Source of the DNA: Vicia villosa
Lineage: Eukaryota > Streptophyta > Magnoliopsida > Fabales > Fabaceae
Length of the DNA stretch: 64,000 nucleotides
Reading direction: 5' to 3'
NCBI RefSeq assembly: GCF_029867415.1
Contig: NC_081186.1
Span: 14,392,930-14,456,929, forward strand
Shown: piece by piece, positions 22,453-34,330 of the stretch
Position numbering within the stretch: position 1 is the stretch's first letter
Layout of the letters: every line of letters starts with the position of its first letter
Translations under genes and position numbers: made by a program
Notes under the pieces: generated by a model
Seen by the model: the letters and a program-made list of their open reading frames with translations, nothing else
What the model was told of the DNA's origin: nothing
Databases searched by the model: none

Positions 22453-23165
22453 GATGACAAAAACATAAAAAATTGATATGAATTTGTATCCAGAATATCA
22501 AACGAAAAAGCCAATAGACAGATATAGCATAAAAGCATATTAATTAGAGTGTGTGAATATGTCTCCCCCCTGAGATTAACAATCTCCCCCTGAAATTAAT
22601 ACTAGAAGAATTTATAAATAAAAGACTTCCCTGAGTATTTTCCATTTCAGACGAGACTTTCACGTTGAACTTTATCTTTAGATGGTTCAGAGCTTTCTTT
22701 CAGAGCTTCCATTGGACAGCTTCAAACTTTGAATTTTTCTTTAGAGAACTTAGCTTATCAGAGGATCAGAGTATATTGCTTCAGATCCTTGCAATTTCTT
22801 GTATCCGAGCATTAAGCTATGTTTGCTTCAAATCTTTGAAAGATTTTCTCAAGATGCGTTTCTCCCCTTTTGAGCTTGTTCAGAGTATCATATTCCTGCA
22901 AAACTATCAGAGACAAAAAAATTTGTAATTTTTGTTAGGAATGTTGAGACTCAAGCCCAGCAACTGCTATAATAAATCAATTCAAAGAATACGTTTCTCC
23001 CCCTTTTTGTCATAACATCAAAAAGCATAAAAGATTCAGATGAAAGACACATAAAGATGAAGAAAGCAATTTCATTGATAATTCAGAGAGAAGTACAAAG
23101 CAGATGCAATGGATAATCAAACAGATGCAAAAAACAAAGAAAACTACTAAGACACAAGACACAGA
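22453..23165 (-). other. 3' untranslated region of Sirevirus-like element
   Basis: This stretch between the extra ORF stop and the PPT contains repeated short polypurine tracts on the minus strand (near 22565-22595 and 22998). Multiplied PPTs before the LTR are a known hallmark of Sireviruses. No gene is present. Confidence 0.55.
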
Positions 23166-25681
23166 CTAAGACTGGGTAAGCTTAGAGGCTAAGGCTGCTA
23201 GCAGATTCTTGATCTCAGCAGTGTCTTCTGCCTGCTTCTTGGAAGATTCTTCAGATATTTGCATCCAAGTCTTGAACTCATCATTTTTTTCTTCTTGCTT
23301 TGCTAGATGACTGAATACCGTTGCCTGATTCTACTGAAGTTCCTTCAGAGTATCCAACACTGTAGAACTTGAAGGGACTGCAGTTGGAGCAGAGGCTGGA
23401 ATAAGCTGATCAGCAACAGGGTTCTCTTTGAACCATTCAAACAGCGTCTCCATGTCTCCAGTCAGAACTTTAAATTCCTCAGAAGCAACCAGAGGCTTCT
23501 TCGGAGTCTATACTACCATGAGCAAAGGATTATCAATATCCATATCATCAAATTCTACTTCCATCTCATCAACAAATGGAGCTTTCTCCAGAGGCTTCCA
23601 ATACACGATGGGATGAAAATACTTTCCATCACCATATTCTAGAGCCAGTCCAAAAGGACCAGGAGCAGCAGCTAGACAGTCAGTCTCGAGATCCAGAAAG
23701 TCTATTGGCACATCTTCAAGGAAAGCCTTCTAGAGCTTTTCAGCAGCCACATGATCCAGCTTGGAGTCATGGGCAACCTTTAGATAATCTAACCATGTCC
23801 ATACATTGTGTTTTAATAATTCAAAACGCATATCAACAGAAGGTAAGGGTGGGGTGGTTCTGATGATGGTTATTGGTTCTTCTGGGTGGGAGATGTGATA
23901 GGGTTCAGATGGTCTTTCAAACAAAAGAGAGGTGTTTAAAGAGGATGGGAGGGGTGTAGATTCTGCTTCGTTGTCAGAGTCTAAGACTACAATAACTGGT
24001 GGAGATGAGGGATTTTGGGAGGTAGGTTCAAAGGGGCGAGGTTTGCGAAAGAAGGAGTCAGATGATGTTGATGATGATGAAGGGTCAGAGAAGTTACAAA
24101 AAACAAGAATGTCAACTTCTGGTGGGGGTTCAGATAATGGAGACGTGGGTTGTGGGTGGAGGTTTAGAATGTGTGAGTTGAGCAGAGGAGAAAATGTTTT
24201 CATTTGGAAGAGGTGGAAAGATGGTGTTCATAGGTTGTGGATTAAGAATAGGTTCAGAGGAGTTGATAGGCTGTTTGCCTTTGGATTTGGCAGAAGCAGA
24301 AGGTTGAGATTTAGTGGATTTAGATTGTTGTTATTCTGGTGGTTGATCTGGTTCATAGCCAGCATGAAGAATAGAGGTATCTATGTTATCTATGTCAGAG
24401 GGAGGTTGATCTGGTTCCTAATAGATTCAGATGATTGAGGTGCCTTGAGATGGTCATGAACAGGATGGTCAGAGGCAGGTTGATTTTTTGGTTGATGTTC
24501 TGTTGATATGTTATCAGAAATATTAACAGAAATAGGTACAGACTCGGTGATAGAAATACCTGAAGTCTTCTTCTTTTTCTTCAGAGGCTTTGAAGGTCCA
24601 TCTCCAGCAGACTTTCTCTTCTTCTCCTTTTTCTTATATGGAGAAGGATTGGCTATTTTTTGGAAGAACTCTGTCACTTAACCATGCTGGATCAAACCCG
24701 GAGCAATCTCTTAAGCAAGATTCCAGATAGAAGATAATTGAGTCTGGATGTTCATTCTTGAAGAACAACCCAAAGTCATCATGAACACGAACCCTTCTGA
24801 ATAGAATCTCACTTATCACTCTGGGAGGAGAGGCAATGGTCTCAATCAGTTTCATATATTCAGAGTGTGAGCATTCATAGTGCTCCCACATGTTGCTTGT
24901 AGATCCGTAACAGTACCAGCATATAGCAGAGCTTGAACTATTCCACTTTCTGTCAGAATGTAAGAAACGAGTCTTCCCAGAGGGATGCTGTTTCTTTTGA
25001 TCTTCTAAGATTTCAACCTTGTTGGGTCTCTTGAGTCCTTCACATGATTCCACATGTGGATGAACAGAATGTATGGAAGATCCACCCTCTGGCCTTTTCC
25101 AATACAATACAGAATATATTATTGATCTTGATTGATGTAGTTGGGAGAGACAGAAGCTTTTATGTGGTAGATGCATCCCAGAAGGATCTTGGCCCATATT
25201 CTGTATGGAGGCTTGAGATCCTTGATATTTGTAGAACTTTATCCAGATGCGAAGATTTTAGCATATACAGCATCCCAATCTGTTCTGCCTATATAGCTCC
25301 AGCAGCACCAAAATAATTATCTAATTTCAGCAACCTTCTAATTAGGTTTTCAGTGATAGATATCTCTTTGCCTAAAACAAAATAGAGAATGGCTTTTGGA
25401 GTTAGGGTTGCGTGACTCCAAAATTCTTTCACCAACTCTGGGTAAACTGGTCCAATGAGTCGATCAAAGAATATTTCCCAGCCTTGAACTAACATATTGT
25501 TCATGATATTGAAGTTGTGTTCTTGAAGATTATCAAAATCTACTATTGTTTCACTGAGAACTTCCAAATCTGTTGTAGGAATGAGACATGTTTTCCGAGG
25601 AGGTTTAACTGTTGGTTGTTGTTGTTGTTGTGCTTGCTGAGAAGAAGATGAAGATTGTTGAAAAGAAGATGAAGAAGCCAT
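23166..25681 (-). pseudogene. Envelope-position ORF of Sirevirus-like element (putative plant transposon protein domain), degenerate
   Basis: The frame starts at ATG 25681 (MASSSS) and ends at a TAG at 23166, about 840 codons. It opens with a Ser/Gln-rich leader, then a globular region with LIPTTDLEVLSETIVDFDN, LVQGWEIFFDRLIGPVYPEL and ALTPKAILYFVLGKEIS-like blocks. These resemble the domain annotated in legumes as a putative plant transposon protein; that assignment is from memory. Next come a lysine-rich patch (KKKEKKRKSAG, KPLKKKKKTSG), Ser/Pro/acidic linkers, and a C-terminal heptad-rich tail. At least two CAG-to-TAG-like stops (near 23510 and 23730) and frame changes near 25290 and 24700-24900 break it. 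It sits between RNase H and the PPT on the same strand. I see no convincing membrane anchor, so an envelope function is not supported by the sequence itself. Confidence 0.7.
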
Positions 25682-26199
25682 TAATGGATGAATGAGTTTT
25701 CTGGGTTTGGAATTTTGGTAGATACGAAAGAGAGAGCAAAAATGCATAAACAATGAAGATGATGAAGGAATGAAAAGAGAAAAAATGAGGATGGAATGAG
25801 TTTATAAAGACACAGATTTGAAAATGAAATGCAATGAGAGTCTGAATGCAACAGTTATAGAATATGAATCAATCACATTTAATGATGAAAGACGTTAGTG
25901 GAGATAGCGTGAGATTTGAAAATATTTGCACAGTTACCTAGGGTGGAGTCTCATCAAATGCATGCATGCTTGTCCCTTCAAAATGAGTGAACACGTGGTT
26001 ATCATCTTAGGGTAGCTGGTGACAGCTGTTTTACTTTAACAGAAGTTCTAAATCATACTTAGATACATGAAACGTTAGTGATAACAGATTCAGAGTATCC
26101 ATATGAACATACATAATCAGAACATCTGATAGGTAAAATATGAAAATAAATAAAGCAAAATCTTCAAACTAATCCACATATCAGATCATCTCAAAAACT

Positions 26200-26655
26200 T
26201 CATTCTGGGCATAAATCCATACTGATGCTCTTCAGAATGAACTTAAACCTATCTTCAGCAAGGGTTTTGGTAAAGATATCAGCCCATTGATAGAGAGTAT
26301 CTATAAAGTTTAAAGAAAGAACACCCTTCTGAACATAGTCCCTAATAAAGTGATGTTTAATCTCTATATGTTTAGCCTTAGAATGTAAAATAGGATTTTT
26401 AGATAAACAAATAGCAGAAGTATTATCACAGAATATAGGAATGTTACTCTCATATATCTGATAGTCTTCTAGATGACTTTTCATCCACAGCATCTATGTA
26501 CTACTTCCAGCAGCAGCTAAATATTCTGCTTCTGTTGTAGATAGAGCTATTGTTGCTTGCTTCTTGCTATACCAGGAGATCTGATTACTTTCCAGAAACT
26601 GATAGCTTCTAGAAGTACTTTTCCTTTCAACTCTATCTCCAGCGTAATCACCACT
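26200..26655 (-). pseudogene. Ty1/copia RNase H C-terminal part
   Basis: The minus strand gives GDYAGDRVERKSTS, a QFLESNQISWYSKKQ block, ALSTTEAEYLAAAGSS, then a TAG stop. It continues with LWMKSHLEDY, IFCDNTSAICLSKNP, AKHIEIKHHFIRDYV and DIFTKTLAEDRF, ending at a stop at 26200. This is the standard copia RNase H C-terminus with the conserved Glu (TEAEY) and Asp (CDNTSA) present. The coding sequence is cut off at about 26655, so reverse transcriptase and everything upstream are lost. Confidence 0.9.
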
Positions 26656-28888
26656 CCATTTTCACCAGATTCATCATCTTCACCACTCCATCTTCAACTT
26701 CACTCCCATTCTCCTATCTCTAAACATTCACCATACATACACACTTCATCTTCCACACTCTCCTCTCACCTTCACAGCATTTACCATGTTCTACATCTCA
26801 TCCTCACCTTCGTCCCTAACCTCACCACACACACATTTCAGGGCTGTTGAAGTTCATCATTAGAACTTCAACGAAGCTTGTGCTAAACCACTCAACACGA
26901 TTCACTCTCTCGCTAATCATCACTCAACAGTTCACGCAAAACTCGGAAAGGGAGAAGAAATAGAAGAAGCGTTGAACACAAGATTAGAGAGAATTTAAGA
27001 AGTTACCTGAAGAACTTCGTTGCCTCCCTGTGTTTATTTCGCACAGGTGTTTATCAGATCCTCCTCTCTGGCCTTCTCAATCTTTAACCTCACTTCGCAC
27101 ATCAGGTAAGTCCTCAAAGCTTTACACCTTTTTCTTGATGTCGTATGCTAAGAACGTGTTGAACATATTGGAAACCCTAAGTCTATTGCTCGATTCGATA
27201 AGAGACGAGTCTGATTTCATTTAGATGAAACGTAAGGTTTAATGTTTGAACTGATTCGGAGAAGAGAGTTCTGAAAGAGGAGACGAATGAGGAAAATGGA
27301 GTCTCAGTTAGATTTACGGTTGCGCGCCGTTGAATTCCATCGGAGGTGCGCCATCGCCACTGTGAGATAAGAGGAGAGCGATGAGTGAGAGATGAGTTTG
27401 AATAGGAAGCTGGATAGCCACATTAAAGCCCTAATTCCCTTTTCTTTTTTTCCTTTTTAATTTTTGTTATATTCTTTTTTATAAAAATTCTAAATAAATA
27501 AAATCTGGATACAAAGTGAATCAATACAACTTGGGCCATGTGTAAAATGAAATGCTGAATTTCACCCCCTTAAGCCCACGCACCACTATCATTTGTGCCA
27601 AAAATCAACAAAAACATCATCTTTGGGCTAACATCCTTGGGCCCTGCGCTTCTACTCCCTGCAATACTAATTTTCACATAAACCCCCTGACTAAAAAAAA
27701 CATATTAGATCTCGATTTCTTCTTAGATTTTTTAGATAATAAAAACCATCATAATATTTTTTCGATTTTTAGATAGTAAAAAAAATAACATAGAAAACAT
27801 TAAAAATGTTAGTTTCGGGATTAATGGATTTTTAGTATATTTTAGGTTTGATTTAGAATTCTCTTAACACATGAAAAACCCATAAAAATATAGTATATTT
27901 TAGGTTAATTTTTGAATTGCTTCTTTTATTCTCTTGTATCATTTCCATATGTTTTTGTGCTAAATTTTGTATGTTTGTGTTTACAATAATTTCGGCCTAT
28001 AACTTTGGCCTATGTTGTTAATATCATTTGTACGCTCCTTTAGAATCGATTCCATTATCATGTTAACCTTTAGGTAGATATTCCTTTGTACATAAAACAG
28101 TAACTATTAGGTTAGAATGATTCTTAGGCTAGTCTCCCCTTATCATTTCTTTTTCTTTTACAACACTAAAACATCTAATAAATAATCAAAATAAAATCCC
28201 TTTAAAAAATACCAAGAAAACACCAAAAAACACTAATAAAGGTCGAAAAACAATAAATAGGGAATGAAAGCTCTCGTCTCCCTTGCTTTAGGGAATCACT
28301 TGAGTGGAAGTTCCCAATCATAAAAAACACCAACCAAAGAGTAACTCGAGCTTCTCTTGCTTAAGAGATCCCCTCGAAACACTCAACCTCTCTCTCTCTC
28401 TCTCTTCTCTTTTTCTAAAGGGCAACGTTATTTCCGCTCGAATGCATCGTAGGCCGTCCCCTTATGCAAGAGCGCGAATGTTAACTCCGCCCAACTAAAA
28501 AACACAAAAACAAACAGAAACATGTGAGCCGAACTACGGCGCTCTGATTCCTGAAAAGGATACGTAGGCATCAAGTCGCGGGGCTTGAACGAGCACAATT
28601 GTAAATAATTCCTTCTTTTCCCCGTATTTCTTTTTGCATTCATTCGCATGTAGACATAGACATAGTACGCACCCTTTAGATAGAAACAAACATAGGTGGA
28701 TACCATCGAGTACGATGGGCGCGAGGGGTGCTAGTACCTTCCCCTTGCGTAACCGACTCCCGTACCTAGATTCTCTGGTTGCAAGAACTTGTTCCTTCCT
28801 TTGTTAGGTTTTCTGATATTCCTTTCCCTTATGGGATAAATATATTAGTGGTGACTCTGTTCTTTTTTTCGCGAGCGTGCGGCACACT
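26656..28888 (+). mobile_element. Tat-type Ty3/gypsy LTR fragment (plus orientation)
   Basis: This is non-coding sequence with features of Tat/Ogre LTR 3' halves: GAGCCGAACTACGGCGCTC with GGATACGTAGGCATC near 28528-28572, GGCGCGAGGGGTGCTAGTACC near 28719, and TTAGTGGTGACTCTGTTC followed by TTTCGCGAGCGTGCGGCA at the right end. The left end is a hard junction with the copia RNase H and the right end a junction with another LTR at 28888/28889, so neither terminus survives. The ORFs here are short and show no family resemblance. A (CT)n tract lies at about 28388-28406. Confidence 0.6.
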
Positions 28889-30423
28889 TAAAACTCAATT
28901 AACACATCCAGAAAGCTTGCAAACATGATTATGAGCCTGAATATACAATCAAACCATATTTATCACGCGTAAATCACTACAATCAAACTTTAAAAAAAAG
29001 TGTGCAAACCGTGGCTTGCTGGGAACGATCCTGAGTATTTTCAGCCTCGACAGTGACTGGAAAAGCTTCAGGGCACCTTCAGGAATGTCTTTTGATCCTT
29101 CAAACTCTTTGAATCGGCCTGTGTCGTGAATTCGAAATTCCACTTTCTTCCAACTTTAAGTGCTCGACTGTGGCTTCTGTTGGGTGCCAAAATCCTCCTT
29201 TTTCGTCTGGGATTGTAGTATGAATATATAGGAATAAATTAGATTAACAATATGGATTCAGATCTTTGTCAATAGTATGATAGAGTATGAAACATTTTTT
29301 ATTGGAACTTGATTGAAAATATTCCTAATTTTGGCCAAAATCATTCCATTCTCCCACCAATATTGCATCCACGAATTTTTGAAGCAAATATGGAGATTTG
29401 GATGATTGAAATTGATTAAGAATCAAATCCCAATCAAATCTCTTTATACTTTCTTAATTATTTGACTTAAATCATATTTTTAATGAACAAAAATTCAATA
29501 AAAAATAAAATAAAAATCAAAGGATCGTGGATTCGGACATGGAGCTTCTATATGATTTGGGAACCAAGATTGGATCTTAAAAACTTAAGCCCATTTGCAA
29601 GAAAATCCATTTTGGGCCATATTCATTTCACATTTTTCTCTCTAATTTGTCCAACTTTGACAAGGCACATCTCCCTCAATTTTTATGGTATCGAAGTGTT
29701 CTAGGACTTTTTGGAAAGCTCAAGATGTCCCCTACAATCCAATTTGAAACATAATTTGCATTTGAGAATTTTATCTTGAAGATATGCTTCCTGACAAAAA
29801 ACTGCTTTTTGCAAGCTTCTAGAAGGACCTGTAATGTATTAGCTCATATCTCTCAAATGAAGCATTTTTGGACTTGGCTTTAGAGAGACAAAGTTGTAGG
29901 GAATTAAATTTACTTCAAAATAGGCTTTGGATGGAGAATTTATGATGTTCCATGTGAAAGTTATGGCTGGTCAAAGTTCAGTTGACTTTTAGGTCAAAAA
30001 CCCTAATTTAGAAGCTTTGAGTTTTGTTGATTTCTGAACTTTCTTTGATGAATCATGATCAATATTTGATCAAATGATGAATGATACTTCAAAATAAGGA
30101 TGTTGACAAAAAATGAGGAGTTTTGACTGTACTTTGACCACGGTTGACTTTTAGGTCAACCTAGTCGACTTTTGTCTTTCTGAGCTTTTGACTGAGAAAT
30201 CCTATGAATCAGAACTTGAAACTTGATGTGATTATTTTTTGAGGCATATGAGAGGCCATGGAGTTCGCTTGAGGTATCAGAAATTGATTTTACTTTAAGA
30301 AGATAAAAACCCTAGTTTGAGGGTTGTTGTTTAGGAGAGTGTACATTCAGTCAAGTCTTGAGCTTTTGATATTCAACTGAGCTTGAGTATGAAAATATGG
30401 TGGGAAAATTTTGGGGTATGACA
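28889..30423 (-). repeat. 3' LTR of Tat/Ogre-like element, truncated
   Basis: The minus strand starts TGTCATACCCCAAAATTTTC at 30423 and aligns almost base for base with 55245-56780 of the 5' LTR. It stops at CACTTAAAACTC (28889), where sequence of the neighbouring plus-strand LTR begins. Confidence 0.88.
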
Positions 30424-30436
30424 GCTTCCCCTGTTC
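30424..30436 (-). other. Polypurine tract of Tat/Ogre-like element
   Basis: The minus strand reads GAACAGGGGAAGC directly before TGTCATACCCC. This confirms that the TGTCATACCCC end is the LTR start. Confidence 0.8.
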
Positions 30437-30549
30437 AATCTTCTTACACTTGAAGATGTAGATTGGCTTGTGTGCCTGTCAGAATCTGAAGGTGGAAGAG
30501 GATTGAACACTAGAATACCGAGAAATTTGCCATTGGTGATGCAGGGACC

Positions 30550-30669
30550 TTTTCGGAGATGGGCTTAGAGATGCCATCCAGGCAGAGTATTTTCGGAGAT
30601 GGGCTTAGAGATGCCATCCCGGCAGAGTATTTTCGGAGATGGGCTTAGAGATGCCATCCAGCTTGATAG
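30550..30669. repeat. 40-bp tandem repeat, three copies
   Basis: Units start at 30550, 30590 and 30630 (TTTTCGGAGATGGGCTTAGA...). Copies 1-3 are nearly identical, with one visible substitution (CCATCCAGG against CCATCCCGG). Confidence 0.95.
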
Positions 30670-30844
30670 ACTTGAGAGTCAAAATGCATCGTACGTTAGA
30701 TTGTATCTGAGGGATATACTTGTGATGAGTCGTACGTTAGACTGAATCCATTGTATTGATAAATGTCAAAGTAAGTCATACGTTAGGATATTCTTTTTAG
30801 GACGAATCGTACATTAGACTGGGTCCAGTTTGTATTGTTAGATG

Positions 30845-31130
30845 TTTGGAAAACCATGCGATAGGCTGAAGGATGGGTCGTATGTTAGACCGGATCCGAT
30901 TTGCATTTGATAAATGTCTGGAAAGTCGTGCGTTAGGCTGAAGGATGGGTCGTGCATTAGACCGGGTCCAATTTGCATTTGATAAATGTCTGGAAAGCCG
31001 TGTGTTAGGCTGAAGGATGGGTCGTGCGTTAGACCGGATCCAATTTGCATTTGATTAATGTCTGGAAAGCCGTGCGTTAGGATGAAGGATGGGTCGTGCG
31101 TTAGATCGGATCCTTTGTATTGAGAAGTAC
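30845..31130. repeat. 72-bp tandem repeat, about four copies
   Basis: Units contain TCTGGAAAGCCGTGCGTTAG then GAAGGATGGGTCGTGCGTTA; TCTGGAAAG recurs at 30917, 30989 and 31061. The period is a multiple of three, so a 70-residue antisense frame with 24-residue repeats stays open. The repeat, not coding, explains that frame. Related single phrases (CGTACGTTAG) extend over 30690-31150. Confidence 0.92.
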
Positions 31131-31184
31131 CAGAATGAGCCGTACGTTAGGCTGTATCTGAGCTCGATGTATTGAGAAATGTTT

Positions 31185-31380
31185 GTTAGAGATTGATCGT
31201 GTCAGCACCGTTCGTAGTAACTGAATTAGATCTTGGAAAGATGATCGTGTCTACACCATTCATAATGATAGAATTAGATCTTTGAATGTTGATTGTGTCA
31301 GCACCGTTCGTAGTAACTGAATTAGACCTTGGAAGGATGACCGTGTCTACACTGTTCGTGATGATAGAATTAGATCTTTG
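31185..31380. repeat. Tandem repeat with GATCGTGTCAGCACCGTTCG units
   Basis: Two unit variants (GTCAGCACCGTTCGTAGTAA and GTCTACACCRTTCRTRATGA) alternate, each followed by TGAATTAGATCTT or TAGAATTAGATCTT, about 57 bp per unit. Confidence 0.85.
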
Positions 31381-31383
31381 AAT

Positions 31384-31660
31384 GTCTCTTGATTATCTCT
31401 GAACTATCTCTGGAGAATACCTGGAACTAAGTATCAGAACTAAATCTCTGTCTTGATTATCTCTGAACTATCTCTGGAGAATACTCGGAACTAAGTATCA
31501 GAACTAAATCATTATCTTGATTATCTCTGAACTATTTCTGGAGAATACCCGGAACTAAGTATCAGAACTAAATCTCTGTCTTGATTATTTCCGAACTATC
31601 TTTGGAAGATATCCAAAATTAAGTATCAGAACTAAATCTCTGTCTTGAATGAGTGTCTGA
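31384..31660. repeat. About 65-bp tandem repeat, four copies
   Basis: Units run TTGATTATCTCTGAACTATC, GGAGAATACCCGGAACTAAG, TATCAGAACTAAATCTCTG. The last copy is the most diverged. Confidence 0.9.
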
Positions 31661-33840
31661 ATTAAATTGTTGACTTGATTATCTTTGCACTATATCTAGA
31701 AGATAATGTTCACTTGATTTGTAGGAATAGACTAAAAAAGCAACATTAATTTTATGCAATGTCATGATGTATGCATGATGAGTTTCTCAAAATAAATGAG
31801 AAATTTGTATCTTGTGCATGAGTTTATCATGATACACCATATGCAATGTATGAATATTGTAATGATATATGATGTATGAAAATGGTTTATGCTATCTGGA
31901 GTATATTAGTTGTTTTTCTTGATTGAGAAAATAAATCTCTATATCATTTTGATTTTGATGTCCGATCTTGTTTTGAAGATGCTCAGCTGGGGATTTGTGA
32001 TTTCTGCTTGGGGATAGCCATTTGAATGATTGATCTTGATGTACCCTGACTGGGGATAAGAGAGATGAATAATCCTGTTTAGAGAAGAGAAAAGTGTCGG
32101 GGAACCGGCAGTGTCGAAGATGTAAACTCCATTGAGGAACTAAGTCTTTGTTGGGACGAGAACATTTGAAGATATCTTCTTAATGATTACTCTGTGGGGA
32201 TATGCTCCTGCAAAACTGGCGCTGTGGGAAGGCGTAGATGCCTTGAACATTGCCCCAATGATTATAGTACAGTCATTTATGGACTTGTATTGATTAGGAC
32301 ACACCAATGAGTGTTGATCGAAGTGTCGAACATGCCTCGCATAGCTATTGCCCCAGCTAGTAGGGAATTTGAAGAGATTCGCCTCGCGAGGACCTTATAA
32401 GACGTGTATTATGGGTGACACGCCCCTAATTCTTATAGACTTAAGGTGATGCCCCTGACTGATCGGGAAGTAGCTTCAGACCTGCTTGGGTATATACCCC
32501 TGATTGTTTGGCATTCTTGAGAGATTCTTGGAATCTTGACCAAATTGCCCCAGATTGATTGGACAAACATGTCATGCCCCTTGTAGGAGATGTCGCTTCT
32601 GAAGTGATTGTCTGTCAGGATGACCTTTAGTCATTAGTCGTACCATGTGTACATTCTTGCTGATGCTAACATTCGAAATTAAGTAGCAAAATATGGTTAA
32701 TAATGAATTCATGAGATGCAGTGCGTATGTCTGTCTTGATTTTTTTGTTGAAAGCATTAAAACAGAAGATGTAAAAAGCATGATGTTTATAAAACGTGAT
32801 GTTTGTAAAAGGAGATATCAGCTCAGCTTTTATGGCAAACCTTAAGGAGTCAGGATACCTTTTTGGTGACAGTATGCTTTCGAACTAACCATGCTTCAGT
32901 TAGGACTTTCAAGGGTTGTATCGTGGCTTGGTTCACGGTTTAAGAAACAAAGGATAATGGCTCAAAGTTTATGTGTACCCTTCCCAATCTTCGTGATGTT
33001 CTTCGATCCTATGCTCAGTTAATTCTGCGTTTAAGCCTTAGCAAAGCTTGAAGTTGTAACATTGATATTTGATGGTGGTTGAAGCACCAGAAGTTTATTT
33101 GGACAATCAGTCGTCCTTCTTTGTAATTCTTTTTGCTTTGGTCGAGGATTTGTAGTGACCTCTTTTGAAATGTTTTCTTTTGTCGAGGATTTTTTTTGCA
33201 ACCTCCTTTTTGACTTTGTTATCCCTACCTTTTGCCTGAACTGTTTATTACAGTCAGCGGGATGTTTGATTTTCGGTAAGTCTCCTTTATAGGTTTTGAC
33301 TTAACAACTTTTCTTTTTGGTGAATATTGACTGCATGACTTACTAATTGCGGGAACCCATCATTATTTGTATAAACAACAGCTAGTACAATTGAGTTAAC
33401 TGAGTAACTACCCTGCCCCAGGTTGTGATTAAGGGTTTAATTTGTATGAGAAAGAAACTTATACTTCTTAGGCTCAAAGGGGTTGACGAGGGATTAACAA
33501 CCTTATATCTTCACTGTTTAGGAATCGAAACAATGCATGTACATCATCAGCATAGTCTGTTCAAAAGCATACTGTATGAGGCTGCATATCGTTTTCTTCA
33601 TCCTCCCTCAAAAGGCATACAGCTTTAGCAGGAGTCAAATATCACAAAACATATGCAAAGTAAAGACACAATTTAAAATGAGTGATAGCGAAATAATTCA
33701 TTCAAGACAAACATATGCAATGCACTAATGATGATTATTAAAACAGATAATGTCTATCATGAGTCGAATGTTTAAACAAACAGAATAGAAATTGCGCATG
33801 AGAATAAGTCTAATGATTAAAAAGTTCATCCTTCTAGACA
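31661..33840 (-). other. Tat/Ogre-like 3' untranslated region, no gene
   Basis: Non-coding sequence with diffuse short repeats such as CTGGGGAT phrases (31985-32055), GCCCCTGA/ATTGCCCC phrases (32240-32560) and GTCGAGGATTT (33140-33195). I found no protein-like frame on either strand. Confidence 0.6.
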
Positions 33841-34143
33841 TTAATCAGTCTTGTCGTGATTAGGCATGGGAGCAGTGATCGCCATAGGGGTCTTAGGAGG
33901 ATTGAACTCAATTTCACCAGCACCGACCATGTCTTGGATCTTATTTTTCAATGGCCAACAATCATTCGTATCATGTCCAGGGCAATTGGAATGGTATGCA
34001 CACCTTGCATTGGGACTATATCCACGAGCAGAAGTACTAGGATTCTTCGGGGGATCCTTTAAAGCAATCAACTCTGATTTTAACAAGTGTTGTAATGCCT
34101 GAGCCAGTGACATATTAATCTGGGTGAATTGACGCTTAGGCAT
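33841..34143 (-). pseudogene. Tat/Ogre Gag fragment (100 aa frame)
   Basis: The minus-strand frame contains CAYHSNCPGHDTNDCWPLKN and KIQDMVGAGEIEFNPP, the characteristic Gag segment of Tat/Athila-type elements around the C-x3-HSN-PGH-x4-C motif, preceded by SLAQALQHLLKSELIALK. Full-length Gag in this group is several hundred residues, and nothing upstream or downstream is recognisable. It is a relic inside the otherwise non-coding internal region and orients the element on the minus strand. Confidence 0.8.
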
Positions 34144-34169
34144 GTCTGTCTTGCGTCGTTGTTGTGGAA

Positions 34170-34330
34170 CTGGTGTAGAGATTCAGAGTATCTGGGGTTC
34201 GAGGTTCCGGAATTTTCATCTGATTGGAATGTTTCAGAAGTCTGGGGGTCAAGCTTCCAGAATGTTCATCTGATTGGAATGTTTCAAAAGTCTGGGGGTC
34301 AAGCTTCTAGAATGTTCATCTGATTGGGAT
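34170..34330. repeat. 50-bp tandem repeat, three copies, beside gag relic
   Basis: Units contain AGTCTGGGGGTCAAGCTTCC then AGAATGTTCATCTGATTGGA. Copies 2 and 3 are nearly identical and copy 1 is diverged. Confidence 0.92.

Larger units (their letters stand above)
15335..26655 (-). mobile_element. Sirevirus-like Ty1/copia element, 3' half (split by solo LTR)
   Basis: On the minus strand the order is RNase H end (26655-26200), a long extra ORF in the envelope position (25681-23166), an untranslated tail, a PPT (22450-22436) and an LTR starting TGTTAGAACATG at 22435. The LTR continues to about 15335 and is interrupted by the solo Tat/Ogre LTR 16221-22199. Gag, protease, integrase and reverse transcriptase are missing: the element is cut at about 26655, where unrelated LTR sequence begins. 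An extra ORF between RNase H and 3' LTR is characteristic of Sireviruses. The far LTR end (15335) is tentative. Confidence 0.8.

Noticed and set aside
30838..31050. 70-residue frame with three 24-residue repeats
   Set aside because: The 72-bp DNA repeat is divisible by three and keeps the frame open by chance; it lies in untranslated element sequence.
30550..31660. Regular short repeats resembling a CRISPR array
   Set aside because: Units are contiguous without unique spacers, of mixed period, and lie in a plant retrotransposon.
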